Source: Catenibacterium mitsuoka_A (lineage in GTDB: Bacteria > Bacillota_I > Bacilli_A > Erysipelotrichales > Coprobacillaceae). From it: a stretch of DNA of 16,063 nt. Made by a program: the position numbers and the translations under genes. This document shows positions 1 through 7,482 of this stretch, in pieces. The stretch is from NCBI RefSeq assembly GCF_964259225.1, contig NZ_CAXVKN010000060.1, one strand, 5' to 3'. Each line of letters begins with the position of its first letter. Position 1 is the first letter of the stretch. Below the pieces are notes generated by a model. That model saw nothing but the letters and a program-made list of their open reading frames with translations, did no database searches and had not been told where the DNA came from.

Positions 1-7
1 GCCGCGC

Positions 8-45
8 GAATTGGGATAAAGGGGCATGCCCCTTTATCCCAATTC
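8..45. repeat. Perfect 38-bp palindrome
   Basis: Each strand reads GAATTGGGATAAAGGGGCA followed directly by its exact reverse complement, with the centre between bases 26 and 27 (GGGGCATGCCCC). All 19 base pairs match. As RNA or extruded DNA it would form a long hairpin with a minimal loop. The next outward pair (7/46) is a C/C mismatch, so the symmetry ends sharply. No T-run follows on the + strand, so it does not look like an ordinary intrinsic terminator. It could be a dispersed palindromic repeat, a protein-binding site, or the edge of a small mobile element. The sequence alone does not decide. Confidence 0.9.
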
Positions 46-50
46 CTTAA

Positions 51-239
51 TTCCAGTTTCATTTTACAATTGAGGTTCAAACATCGTTTCTTCATGCGCC
101 ACTTAAAAACATTGATTTATCTACATGTCTAATAGAAGCAATTGAAGCAACTCCTCAGGATGTAAGTGGTGCTATCATTGATGAAATGCAAGCATCTGCT
201 TTTATACACTTACTAAACATCAAAATAAAAGAGGCATAA
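51..239 (+). pseudogene. Possible 3' fragment of an unidentified gene
   Basis: An open frame of 62 codons runs from just after a TAA at 48-50 to a TAA at 237-239, ending in ...HLLNIKIKEA. It looks protein-like (amphipathic segments such as DVSGAIIDEM), but it has no start codon with an SD site. The only in-frame ATG lies near its end. It begins directly beside the 38-bp palindrome, so it may be the tail of a gene broken by that element, or chance coding. I do not recognise the family. Its stop codon lies inside the hairpin that terminates the convergent gene on the other strand. Confidence 0.25.
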
Positions 240-250
240 TGAAATGCCTC
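222..250 (-). terminator. Intrinsic terminator of the LtaS-like gene
   Basis: Read on the minus strand, GAGGCAT (250-244), a 6-nt loop and ATGCCTC (237-231) form a 7-bp stem followed by TTTTATTTT (230-222). The stem starts inside the stop codon of the upstream gene (TGA at 251-249). Confidence 0.8.
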
Positions 251-3182
251 ATCGAGTGAAATTCATATTCTCAAGGTAATTATTTCCTGCTGTCATATCA
301 TATTGGACAAGCTTATAGTCATTATATAATTCTTTTTGTGATGATGAGAGATCATCATATTTGATCAATTCTCCATTATCATTAATCATAGCTGCATCAG
401 ATTCTTCTTTAGAACCTGCTGCGGCTTTTGTAGTTATAACAGGTAATTCATCTAGAACCTTTTCTAATAATGCACTATAAGGTGTTGTTTTAGTTAAGGT
501 TTGTTTTTGTACAAGAGACATGAAATCAGTAGGTGCTACAAGATCATATTGTCTATAGATTCTTCTACCAAGATGTCTTCTTGCATATCTATTAGAATAG
601 ATAAAATAATCTGTCTGATGAAGAATATTATTATTGTTTGTATCCCAATAAATGCCAGGTAAATGATCACCATAGAAGACAAATGTAATAGGCTTGTTAA
701 TACTATCTATCTTTTCAATAAAGTTCTTCACTGCTTCATCTGTATAGTGAAGCCCCATCACATATTCTTCAACCATTCCTCTAACATAGTCGTTAGTGAC
801 TGCATTACCACTTGCTGCATATTTTTCTTTACCGTTATAGTAATTGTTGTCATATGGTAAATGGTTCTGCATAGTGACAAGGTTAATGAATTTACTACCT
901 TGAGAATCTAAAATTTCATCTATAGTATTTGCATAGGCTGTTTCATCTGATAAATAAGCACTGCGATCAATAGAAGATTGATGTTTGATTGGATATTTAG
1001 ACCCTAAATACATGAACTTATTAAAACCAAAGTTTTGATAAACTGTTTGACGACTATAATAAACACCAATATATGGATGAATCGCTACCGCCTGATTAAA
1101 TAGACGAGAAAAAGCATAGGCTTGATTTTGCGTTGTAACAAGTTGCGTATAAGGTGTTAAAGCAGCAGAGAAAAACCCTTGGTTTAAACCAGTTAAAGCC
1201 ATATATTCCATATTCGCTGTTCCTCCTCCATAACCTGTACTATACATAAGTCCTGAAGTTGTTGTTTTCATTAAACTTCTAATATAAGGAATAGGATCAT
1301 TTGCAAGAGTAAGTTCAGGAATACGATATGGATCCGCAAAACTTTCAGATAAGCCCATGATTACAATCTGATCATCCCAGTCATTTCTTCTTCTCCTATT
1401 AATTCTTGCAGATTCTTGTGCATATTTCTTATAGATTTGTATCATTGTTTCTTTACTATAGTTTTCTGGGTCATCCATAACAGAAACATCAATATTATTG
1501 AGGAACTGTAAAAGAGGACCATTGACCTTTGCACCAAATAGCTGATTAAAGAAATAAGGCTGATCTCCTAAATCACGCATTAATGCATTAACATAAGAGC
1601 CATCATGATTAAAAAGAAGTGTACCACTAAAGAATATAGAGGTTACAAGTACCCAGATGATACTCTTTTTAAGAGTCATATGAATAGCATGAGGATGCTT
1701 CTTTTCTAAATAAATAATCAAAATAACGACTAAAACGACTAATGCAATACTTGCAATGATGATATTTTTACCCATCATTCCAAGTAAACTCTTCCAGGCT
1801 TTAATCATTGCAAGATCTCCTGGAATAATTGGTTCTTCACGATAAATAACCTTTAAGCGATTGGCTGCTGTAATAACAATCTGAGCAAAACCAGTAACTA
1901 AGACAGATACCCAATAACGTCTTGTAATAGCCATAAGGAAACGCGCTACTAAGACAAGCATGAGTGTATTAAGCAAGACAAAGAATTGTCTTGCGAAGAG
2001 TGTGTACCAGAAAATATTGTATGTTTCTATCGCATTGATTTCAATATTATAACTTGTATTCATTGCGATAAATGATGCAAAAGAAAGAATGTAAGCACAT
2101 AGCAGCATAATGATATTGATTCTATGATTTTTTAAATGCTGCTTAATCAGTTGAGTTTCTTTAGTGAACCATTGATTACTTAATTCAAAGTCACTAAAAT
2201 GTTCTTCTATTGATTTAACTACTCTTTTAACCTGTGGAAGTTGTTTAATAAGGAGTGTGACTAAGAAGATGACAAAGACAATGAGTAAAGCTTCTAATTC
2301 GCTTTGTCTAAACAGTTTATTAAATGATGTTCCTACAAGATCTTCATTCCAGGATACAATGTTTTCTAATCGTCCTGCTCCAATTAAGACAAGAGAAGCA
2401 ATAGGAATATAGCGAATAAAAGACCATTTATTAAAGAATGGAATATTTCTTAAAAGACGAATAAAATAAATAGCAATCATTACTTCAAAGAATGAAATTG
2501 ATGTAGTAAAGCGTAATGCAGTGGACATATCTCCATGTACAATCTTAGAACATAATGGCATCATAGTGACACATAGCACATTCATTAAACAAAGGAGAAT
2601 TAAAGAAATGATTGAAAAACGTTTTTCTTCTGATGCTTCGATTACACCTAGATAAAATAAAATAAATGTGAACGAGATACTATATCCATCACTTAATCCT
2701 AGTGAGTCAATACCACTTAGTGTTGGTAAGAGAAGAAGCGCTAAAAGAATCCATTTTAAATAGCGTTGGTTTACCTTCTTCATAAATGGATAACAAATCA
2801 AAGAGAGAATAACACCGGTGATTACAGGTGATACATTTCTAATTATTGGTAAGAAGATTGAATAGATTGCATTTGTATCTATTTTTTTGGTAAGCAAAAA
2901 ACAAATGATTGTAGAGATGAGTCCTACAACAACTGTATAAAGCCATAGTTTAAGTGCTTCTGCAAGACTATTTTCTTTTTTAGAATAAATATATCCTAAG
3001 GATATAATAACAAGGTCTAGCCCTATAAGTGTGATGATATGTTGGACCTGGATGGTACTCATTAAAGTACCTACTTTACTTATATTGATATGTTTTGCAT
3101 GGGATGTCCAAAAGAGCTGATCAAGAAGCATCAGTAGAGTCCCTATTATTAAAGATAGATGCGCTGTATGTGTCTTTTTCAA
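249..3182 (-). CDS. LtaS-family membrane phosphoglycerol transferase (sulfatase fold) with extra N-terminal membrane domain
   Basis: A 977-residue polytopic membrane enzyme. The extracytoplasmic C-terminal domain (about 600-915) has the LtaS/alkaline-phosphatase-like metal and nucleophile set: Glu613 in LSESF, Thr655 in GGGTAN, and Asp839-His840 in FYGDH. These correspond to Glu255, Thr300, Asp475 and His476 of staphylococcal LtaS. The likely role is transfer of phosphoglycerol from phosphatidylglycerol, or a related decoration, onto a glycolipid or polymer at the outer face of the membrane. About 350-530 holds the usual LtaS-like membrane part, and roughly 340 further residues with many hydrophobic helices precede it, so the protein is much longer than the roughly 650-residue classical enzymes. 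The start is TTG at 3182 with GAGGAG 8 nt upstream (3191-3196). The gene is a single transcription unit with its own promoter and terminator. Family assignment is firm; the exact polymer is not known. Confidence 0.9.
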   Translation of the reverse strand: MKKTHTAHLSLIIGTLLMLLDQLFWTSHAKHINISKVGTLMSTIQVQHIITLIGLDLVIISLGYIYSKKENSLAEALKLWLYTVVVGLISTIICFLLTKKIDTNAIYSIFLPIIRNVSPVITGVILSLICYPFMKKVNQRYLKWILLALLLLPTLSGIDSLGLSDGYSISFTFILFYLGVIEASEEKRFSIISLILLCLMNVLCVTMMPLCSKIVHGDMSTALRFTTSISFFEVMIAIYFIRLLRNIPFFNKWSFIRYIPIASLVLIGAGRLENIVSWNEDLVGTSFNKLFRQSELEALLIVFVIFLVTLLIKQLPQVKRVVKSIEEHFSDFELSNQWFTKETQLIKQHLKNHRINIIMLLCAYILSFASFIAMNTSYNIEINAIETYNIFWYTLFARQFFVLLNTLMLVLVARFLMAITRRYWVSVLVTGFAQIVITAANRLKVIYREEPIIPGDLAMIKAWKSLLGMMGKNIIIASIALVVLVVILIIYLEKKHPHAIHMTLKKSIIWVLVTSIFFSGTLLFNHDGSYVNALMRDLGDQPYFFNQLFGAKVNGPLLQFLNNIDVSVMDDPENYSKETMIQIYKKYAQESARINRRRRNDWDDQIVIMGLSESFADPYRIPELTLANDPIPYIRSLMKTTTSGLMYSTGYGGGTANMEYMALTGLNQGFFSAALTPYTQLVTTQNQAYAFSRLFNQAVAIHPYIGVYYSRQTVYQNFGFNKFMYLGSKYPIKHQSSIDRSAYLSDETAYANTIDEILDSQGSKFINLVTMQNHLPYDNNYYNGKEKYAASGNAVTNDYVRGMVEEYVMGLHYTDEAVKNFIEKIDSINKPITFVFYGDHLPGIYWDTNNNNILHQTDYFIYSNRYARRHLGRRIYRQYDLVAPTDFMSLVQKQTLTKTTPYSALLEKVLDELPVITTKAAAGSKEESDAAMINDNGELIKYDDLSSSQKELYNDYKLVQYDMTAGNNYLENMNFTR

Positions 3183-3215
3183 ATTATTTACTCCTCTTCA
3201 TATTTAACGCTAAAT

Positions 3216-3224
3216 ATTATATCA
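3216..3224 (-). promoter_or_regulatory. Extended -10 promoter for the LtaS-like gene
   Basis: On the minus strand TGATATAAT gives a perfect TATAAT with an upstream TG. A -35 box is not convincing. The start codon is about 34 nt downstream of the -10 box, with the SD site between. Confidence 0.55.
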
Positions 3225-3231
3225 TCTTAAC

Positions 3232-3266
3232 AAAAAAATAGCATTAAACAATACAAGAAAATGCTA
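3232..3266 (-). terminator. Third, backup terminator in the proS-LtaS gap
   Basis: Minus-strand TAGCATT (3266-3260) pairs with AATGCTA (3245-3239) across a 14-nt loop and is followed by seven T (3238-3232). The long loop makes it weaker than its neighbours. It would insulate the downstream gene from readthrough. Confidence 0.5.
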
Positions 3267-3267
3267 G

Positions 3268-3291
3268 AAAAAAAGGGACTTTTTTGTCCCT
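3268..3291 (-). terminator. Terminator left over from trkH
   Basis: Minus-strand AGGGAC (3291-3286), a loop of six A and GTCCCT (3279-3274) are followed by a T-run (3273-3268). It lies 5 nt after the stop codon of the trkH relic, where the terminator of an intact trkH would be expected. Confidence 0.8.
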
Positions 3292-3296
3292 CAAAG

Positions 3297-3422
3297 TTAT
3301 CTTTTCCATAATGTTTTAGAGAAAATCATCAACATTGGGAATATTTCTAATCTTCCTGCAAGCATATCAAAGCTAAGTACAAGTTTAGAAAAAGCACTTA
3401 GACTTGAGAAGTTACCTATATA
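3297..3422 (-). pseudogene. Remnant of the 3' end of trkH (Trk-type potassium uptake protein)
   Basis: Translated on the minus strand, this stretch gives YIGNFSSLSAFSKLVLSFDM followed by LAGRLEIFPMLMIFSKTLWK, Arg and a TAA stop (3297-3299). The GNF.SLS...KLVLSFDMLAGRLEIFP pattern is the conserved C-terminal end of TrkH-family potassium transporters, about 42 residues out of a normal 480 or so. The frame stays open back to an ATG at 3455, but that part (MNLNKKLLGFF) is formed by the proS terminator hairpin. It has no SD site and does not look like TrkH. I infer that a deletion or rearrangement removed the rest and placed proS upstream, with the junction near 3422. The intact potassium channel gene at 7483-8886 ends in a KtrB-type GRIGP sequence, so this is not a duplicate of it. 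Confidence 0.85.
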
Positions 3423-3451
3423 AAAAAATCCCAACAATTTCTTGTTGAGAT
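3422..3451 (-). terminator. Terminator of proS
   Basis: Minus-strand ATCTCAACAA (3451-3442), loop GAAA, and TTGTTGGGAT (3437-3428) form a 10-bp stem with one G-U pair, followed by a T-run (3427-3422). It starts 9 nt after the proS stop. Confidence 0.88.
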
Positions 3452-3459
3452 TCATTTTA

Positions 3460-4899
3460 TTAATATGCTCTTGCAAAATAAACTACATGTTTTGCTTTTT
3501 TACCACAGCATGGACATACGCCGTCTGCTTCTTCATGTTCATCGATACAACGTGAAGTTGCCTGATAAAGTTCTTTGATCTTTAATTCGCATGCTTCTTC
3601 CCCACACCAGTTCATCTTGACATAGCCACCCTTTTCATCTAATACTTGACCTACTTCTTCTAAAGTATTAACACGAGTAATATGGCTATTTAAGAATGCT
3701 GCTGCCTTATCATACATTTCCTGATGAATTGTTTCTAATGTATCATGAATTGCCTGTGGAAGGTTTTCATCTAAGTCCATCTGAGTCTTGACACCATCAT
3801 TACGTTTTACAACAACACAATGACCATTTTCGATATCACGAGGCCCTACTTCAATACGTACTGGAATACCACGCATTTCTGCTTCAGAGAACTTCCATCC
3901 AGGTGATTTATCACTTGCATCTACACTCACTCTCATACCTGCTGCTTTTAACTGTTCAGCGATTTCATCTGCTTTTTCAAGTACTCCAGCCTTCTTCTGC
4001 TGAATAGGGATAATAACAACCTGTGTAGGAGCAAGTCTAGGTGGTAATACAAGACCATTGTCATCACCATGAACCATGATAATAGCACCTAATAATCTTG
4101 TAGATACACCCCAAGATGTCTGATAAACATGTTTTAACTTGTTATCCTTATCTAAGAATGTCATATTGAATGCTTTCGCAAATCCCTGACCAAAGTAATG
4201 AGATGTTCCAGACTGAAGAGCCTTACCATCATGCATTAATGCTTCAATAGTATAAGTTTCTTCTGCACCTGCAAACTTTTCTCTTTCTGTCTTACGCCCT
4301 GTTAACATTGGGATTGCAAGTAATTCTTTTGCAGTTTCTTCATAGATATCTCTCATCATTAATGTTTCAGAACGAGCTTCTTCTTCAGTTGCATGAATTG
4401 TATGACCTTCCTGCCATAAGAATTCAGAACCACGTAAGAATGGTCTTGTAGTCTTTTCCCATCTTACTACTGAACACCACTGGTTATATTTCTTTGGTAG
4501 ATCACGATAAGAATTTACAATCTTAGCATAATGTTCACAGAATAATGTTTCTGAAGTAGGTCTAACGATTAAGTGCTCTTCTAAATCATCCAAACCACCT
4601 TTAGTCACAACTGCACATTCAGGTGCAAATCCTTCTACATGATCCTTTTCTTTATTTAATAGAGATTCAGGAATTAACATTGGCATATAAACATTCTGAT
4701 GTCCTGTTTCCTTAAATCTCTTATCCATATAACTCTGAATCTGTTCCCATAAAGCATAACCATATGGGCGATAAATAATGAATCCTTTTACACTAGAATA
4801 ATCCATTAATTCTGCTTTACGACATACATCTGTATACCATTGTGCAAAGTCAACGTCTCTAGGTGTAATTGCATCATTTTTAATATTATTTTTTGCCAT
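3460..4899 (-). CDS. proS: Prolyl-tRNA synthetase, archaeal/eukaryotic-type (ProS type 3)
   Basis: Class II aminoacyl-tRNA synthetase charging tRNA(Pro) with proline in the cytoplasm, 479 residues. Visible landmarks are the substrate-binding RPTSET (113-118), motif 2 from VVRWEKTTRPFLRGSEF (144-160), the motif 3 region with VHGDDNGLVLPPRLAP (276-291), an anticodon-binding domain (about 292-395), and a C-terminal zinc-binding domain with Cys432, Cys437, Cys462 and Cys465. The chain ends in Tyr, as is usual for this type. The INS editing domain of the common bacterial form is absent, which is normal for this type. The start is ATG at 4899 with AGGAG (4907-4911) upstream. Only 96 nt separate it from the preceding gene, so there is no room for a T-box leader. 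Confidence 0.97.
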   Translation of the reverse strand: MAKNNIKNDAITPRDVDFAQWYTDVCRKAELMDYSSVKGFIIYRPYGYALWEQIQSYMDKRFKETGHQNVYMPMLIPESLLNKEKDHVEGFAPECAVVTKGGLDDLEEHLIVRPTSETLFCEHYAKIVNSYRDLPKKYNQWCSVVRWEKTTRPFLRGSEFLWQEGHTIHATEEEARSETLMMRDIYEETAKELLAIPMLTGRKTEREKFAGAEETYTIEALMHDGKALQSGTSHYFGQGFAKAFNMTFLDKDNKLKHVYQTSWGVSTRLLGAIIMVHGDDNGLVLPPRLAPTQVVIIPIQQKKAGVLEKADEIAEQLKAAGMRVSVDASDKSPGWKFSEAEMRGIPVRIEVGPRDIENGHCVVVKRNDGVKTQMDLDENLPQAIHDTLETIHQEMYDKAAAFLNSHITRVNTLEEVGQVLDEKGGYVKMNWCGEEACELKIKELYQATSRCIDEHEEADGVCPCCGKKAKHVVYFARAY

Positions 4900-4925
4900 A
4901 ACTTTCTCCTCTCTTGTACGTTAAT

Positions 4926-4931
4926 ATTATA
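4926..4931 (-). promoter_or_regulatory. Likely -10 box for proS
   Basis: Perfect TATAAT on the minus strand, about 27 nt before the start codon. I see no good -35 hexamer 16-18 nt upstream. No terminator is visible after the preceding SbcC-like gene, so proS may also be read by cotranscription. Confidence 0.4.
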
Positions 4932-4995
4932 ACTATTTTTGGGAAAATGAAAAGGATTAATCCAAATCATGATGAGAATAATGTGTTATATTCAC

Positions 4996-6753
4996 TTATT
5001 TTGTAATATAGAGGCTTGAAAAATAAGGGGATATAGAGAGTGTATTGATTAATGTTTCGTGATAATCTTCCTGTAATGAGTGATCAATGAATAATATATC
5101 CTGATGTGAAATCATAGAAGATAGACTATATCCTAAAACAATTATACATAAGCCAAGCATTGTAGAATCCTCCACCAGAGAAAGATGATCCTCTTCTTGA
5201 AGATAAAGTTTATTATCAAGTATAAGTTGAAGACGATCATGGGTGATTTGTTTGAGTAAACGGTTAGCAATATTCATTAATTGAATGATAAAAGATGTGA
5301 CATCTTCTTCTAGAGGTATTGTCTGCTTATGAAGTAATGTAAGTATCTTTTGATTATTCAAACATTCTTTCTTCTTATTTTCTATGATGTTTTCATCAAC
5401 ATACATAATAAAAGAATATTTTTGAATGATTTCATCACAGAACTTTTCTGCCTGTTTAATCTTCTTCTGTAATGTAAGATATTCTTCTTTGACTTCTTCA
5501 ATTGCCATAAGTATTTCATGATAATCCTGTTTAAGTGCTGGAAGATGTTTTTCTAATTTATGTAGATAACCTATTTCATCTAAGAGCTTCTTATCCTCCT
5601 TATAATGAGATAAATAATCTGTATTTAATATACTGAGTTCTCTAATAAACATTTCTTTAGAAATATCTTCTGTAATATCTAATTCTTTTTTCTTTTCTAT
5701 AATCTTTTCTATGAGTCTTTGATGACGTACCATATAGGTTGCTTTTTCTAAGCGCTTCTTTTCTAAATCTGTTCTTGTTTTTTCTAATATAGCTTCTTTC
5801 TTAAAAAGAAGTTCCCGAGATATTTCTCTTCCTTCTATTAAACAAGGTTTAGGATGATGAAGTGAGCCACATACAGGACAAGGTGTTCCTTCCTTTAAAT
5901 CCTTTGCAAGTATACCCGCAATACTATTCATATAATGATGATACATACGCATATAATCATCATTTTCACTACCATAAAGATACACAGCACGTGTATAAGA
6001 TGCTTCTAAATCAAATAGATGATCCTGTGATATTAAGTATTCATCATAGAGTAAAGATAAAGCATTGAGTCCTTCTCTTCTTTTATCTATTGTCTGTTGT
6101 TGCTGCTTTCTGATAGCTGCTTTCTTTTCCATATCATCTAATTCAGTGACTAGTTCAATTTCACGTAATACTTTCTTTTTCTTATCTTCTAGTGATTTTT
6201 CTAGTTGATCTAAATGATTGGAATAGAGAGATAGATAAGGCTTATTCTTAGTAATATAAGCACATGCACTCTTATAATCTTCATAACTATTTAAGAAAGC
6301 CATTGTGTCATTAATCTGTTCCTCTATCATTTTTGTATCACTCGTCATGACAGATTTTGTAGATAGAAAGGAACGCATAAGTGCCTCTGTAGGTGATTGA
6401 ATCCAAGTTTCTATAAAAGAAGCAGGCATAATAAATTGGTGTAGGAATTGATTATAATTCATATTCAAAATATTGTGGATATGGTGCCTGGCTTCTTCAT
6501 TTTCTAGATCATCACATCGAAGAATACATCTTCCTGATTGATACACACGTTCAATAGTATGTATGATATTGTTTAGTTCAAATGTAAGATAAACTCTCTT
6601 AATAATAATTTCTGTTAAGCCAAAAAAAGCGAATGTGAGACCATTGACGACTGTATTATGATCTTCAATATAATTTATATGATTCTTAAAAGAAGTAAAG
6701 TCAGTCTCAACATTCTTATCAAAAGTTTCTATTGTGAGTTGTAATAGGTTCAT
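4996..6753 (-). CDS. Degenerate SbcC/Rad50-like protein with zinc hook, ATPase motifs lost
   Basis: 585 residues, little more than half of a usual SbcC. The zinc hook TPCPVCGSLHHPKP (290-303; Cys292, Cys295) is intact and flanked by two long charged, coiled-coil-like stretches (about 140-285 and 305-480). The N-terminal lobe still follows SbcC: MNLLQLTIETF for the first strand, LTFAFFG (39-45) for the helix after the P-loop, and LNMNYNQFLHQFIMPASF (96-113) for the QF...MIAQG(E/D)F region. However, the Walker A GxxGxGKT is replaced by YIEDHNTVVNG and the Q-loop Gln is missing. Near the C-terminus the LSGGE signature cannot be found, and Walker B reads ILFIDHS (553-559), lacking the catalytic Glu. 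The frame is uninterrupted, with a strong SD (AGGAGGAT, 6757-6764), so it looks like a maintained pseudo-ATPase rather than a decayed gene. No sbcD nuclease is adjacent. Its function is unknown; structural or DNA-end bridging is only a guess. Confidence 0.8.
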   Translation of the reverse strand: MNLLQLTIETFDKNVETDFTSFKNHINYIEDHNTVVNGLTFAFFGLTEIIIKRVYLTFELNNIIHTIERVYQSGRCILRCDDLENEEARHHIHNILNMNYNQFLHQFIMPASFIETWIQSPTEALMRSFLSTKSVMTSDTKMIEEQINDTMAFLNSYEDYKSACAYITKNKPYLSLYSNHLDQLEKSLEDKKKKVLREIELVTELDDMEKKAAIRKQQQQTIDKRREGLNALSLLYDEYLISQDHLFDLEASYTRAVYLYGSENDDYMRMYHHYMNSIAGILAKDLKEGTPCPVCGSLHHPKPCLIEGREISRELLFKKEAILEKTRTDLEKKRLEKATYMVRHQRLIEKIIEKKKELDITEDISKEMFIRELSILNTDYLSHYKEDKKLLDEIGYLHKLEKHLPALKQDYHEILMAIEEVKEEYLTLQKKIKQAEKFCDEIIQKYSFIMYVDENIIENKKKECLNNQKILTLLHKQTIPLEEDVTSFIIQLMNIANRLLKQITHDRLQLILDNKLYLQEEDHLSLVEDSTMLGLCIIVLGYSLSSMISHQDILFIDHSLQEDYHETLINTLSISPYFSSLYITK

Positions 6754-6770
6754 AATATCCTCCTATTACT

Positions 6771-6776
6771 ATTATA
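6771..6776 (-). promoter_or_regulatory. Possible -10 box of the SbcC-like gene
   Basis: Perfect TATAAT on the minus strand directly after the ktrA terminator and only 6 nt before the SD. No -35 match. It is credible mainly because other promoters in this window sit equally close to their SD sites; otherwise the gene would depend on readthrough. Confidence 0.35.
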
Positions 6777-6777
6777 G

Positions 6778-6805
6778 AAAAAGGAATAGCCTTTTGCTAT
6801 TCCTT
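6778..6805 (-). terminator. Terminator of the ktr operon
   Basis: Minus-strand AAGGAATAGC (6805-6796), a 5-nt loop and GCTATTCCTT (6790-6781) form a perfect 10-bp stem with a short T tail. The ktrA stop codon TAG (6799-6797) lies inside the first stem arm. Confidence 0.8.
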
Positions 6806-7471
6806 AGTGAGAAAATCCCATTTTTCTACTTCTTTTGTTTTACTTACAACAAGGAAGTGATCTCCTGGCTGAATAATATAATCAGCACTAAAGTCCATTG
6901 TCATCTTAGGTGAACCTTGAGGTTTAATACCTACTACGTTCATACCATAAACTCGACGGATATTAACATTAGAAAGTGATTTGCCTTCCCAATCCTTAAG
7001 TGTCCTAATTTCTACGATAGAATATTCTTCATCAAGTTCTACTAAATCTACAATAGAACGTCTTAATAAATGTTTAGCAAGCTTATAAGCCATTTCTTTT
7101 TCTGTATTAATAACACGATCAGCCCCTACTTTTTCTAGAATGATCTTCTTACGTTTGGTACGTGCTTTCGCAATAACATAAGGGACATTTAATTCCTTTA
7201 ATAATAAAGTACATGTTACTGCTTCTTCAAAATGTTTAGAAATAGCTACAACAGCCACATCAAATGTATTGATATCAAGTTCTAATAGCTGTTCACGATC
7301 AGTAACATCAGCTACGATTGCTTTAGTAACATTGTCTTTAATTCTACTGACACATACTGGATCAATATCTACTGCAAGAACTTCTACTCCGAAGTCTTCT
7401 AATGTTTCAGCAAGTGTGCTTCCAAAGATACCTAATCCTAAAATAGCGACCTGTTTTGGTTTATTACTCAT
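6797..7471 (-). CDS. ktrA: KtrA, cytoplasmic RCK gating subunit of potassium channel
   Basis: 224 residues, the normal length. The N-terminal RCK (TrkA-N) Rossmann domain has GLGIFG (12-17) and the acidic end of strand 2 in VDID (Asp35), which bind a nucleotide. The C-terminal TrkA-C domain (about 140-220) is the probable site for c-di-AMP in this family. An octameric ring of KtrA sits under the KtrB dimer and controls potassium flux. The start is ATG at 7471 with SD AGGAGG (7479-7484) that overlaps the stop codon of ktrB; the genes are 11 nt apart, so translation is probably coupled. It is the last gene of a three-gene unit. Confidence 0.95.
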   Translation of the reverse strand: MSNKPKQVAILGLGIFGSTLAETLEDFGVEVLAVDIDPVCVSRIKDNVTKAIVADVTDREQLLELDINTFDVAVVAISKHFEEAVTCTLLLKELNVPYVIAKARTKRKKIILEKVGADRVINTEKEMAYKLAKHLLRRSIVDLVELDEEYSIVEIRTLKDWEGKSLSNVNIRRVYGMNVVGIKPQGSPKMTMDFSADYIIQPGDHFLVVSKTKEVEKWDFLTKE

Positions 7472-7482
7472 GTTTACTCCTC

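Noticed and set aside
663..860. 65-codon plus-strand frame inside the LtaS-like gene, and similar antisense frames elsewhere
   Set aside because: They lie wholly within well-supported genes on the other strand or frame and lack SD sites and family signals.
3423..3455. Small gene starting at ATG 3455 and running into the trkH relic (52 codons)
   Set aside because: No SD, its first codons are the proS terminator, and the homology begins only after the hairpin.
4950..4965. Terminator after the SbcC-like gene (GGATTAATCC)
   Set aside because: The palindrome is too short, with almost no loop, to act as an intrinsic terminator.
4900..4995. T-box leader for proS
   Set aside because: Only 96 nt between genes, with no T-box motif or antiterminator structure.
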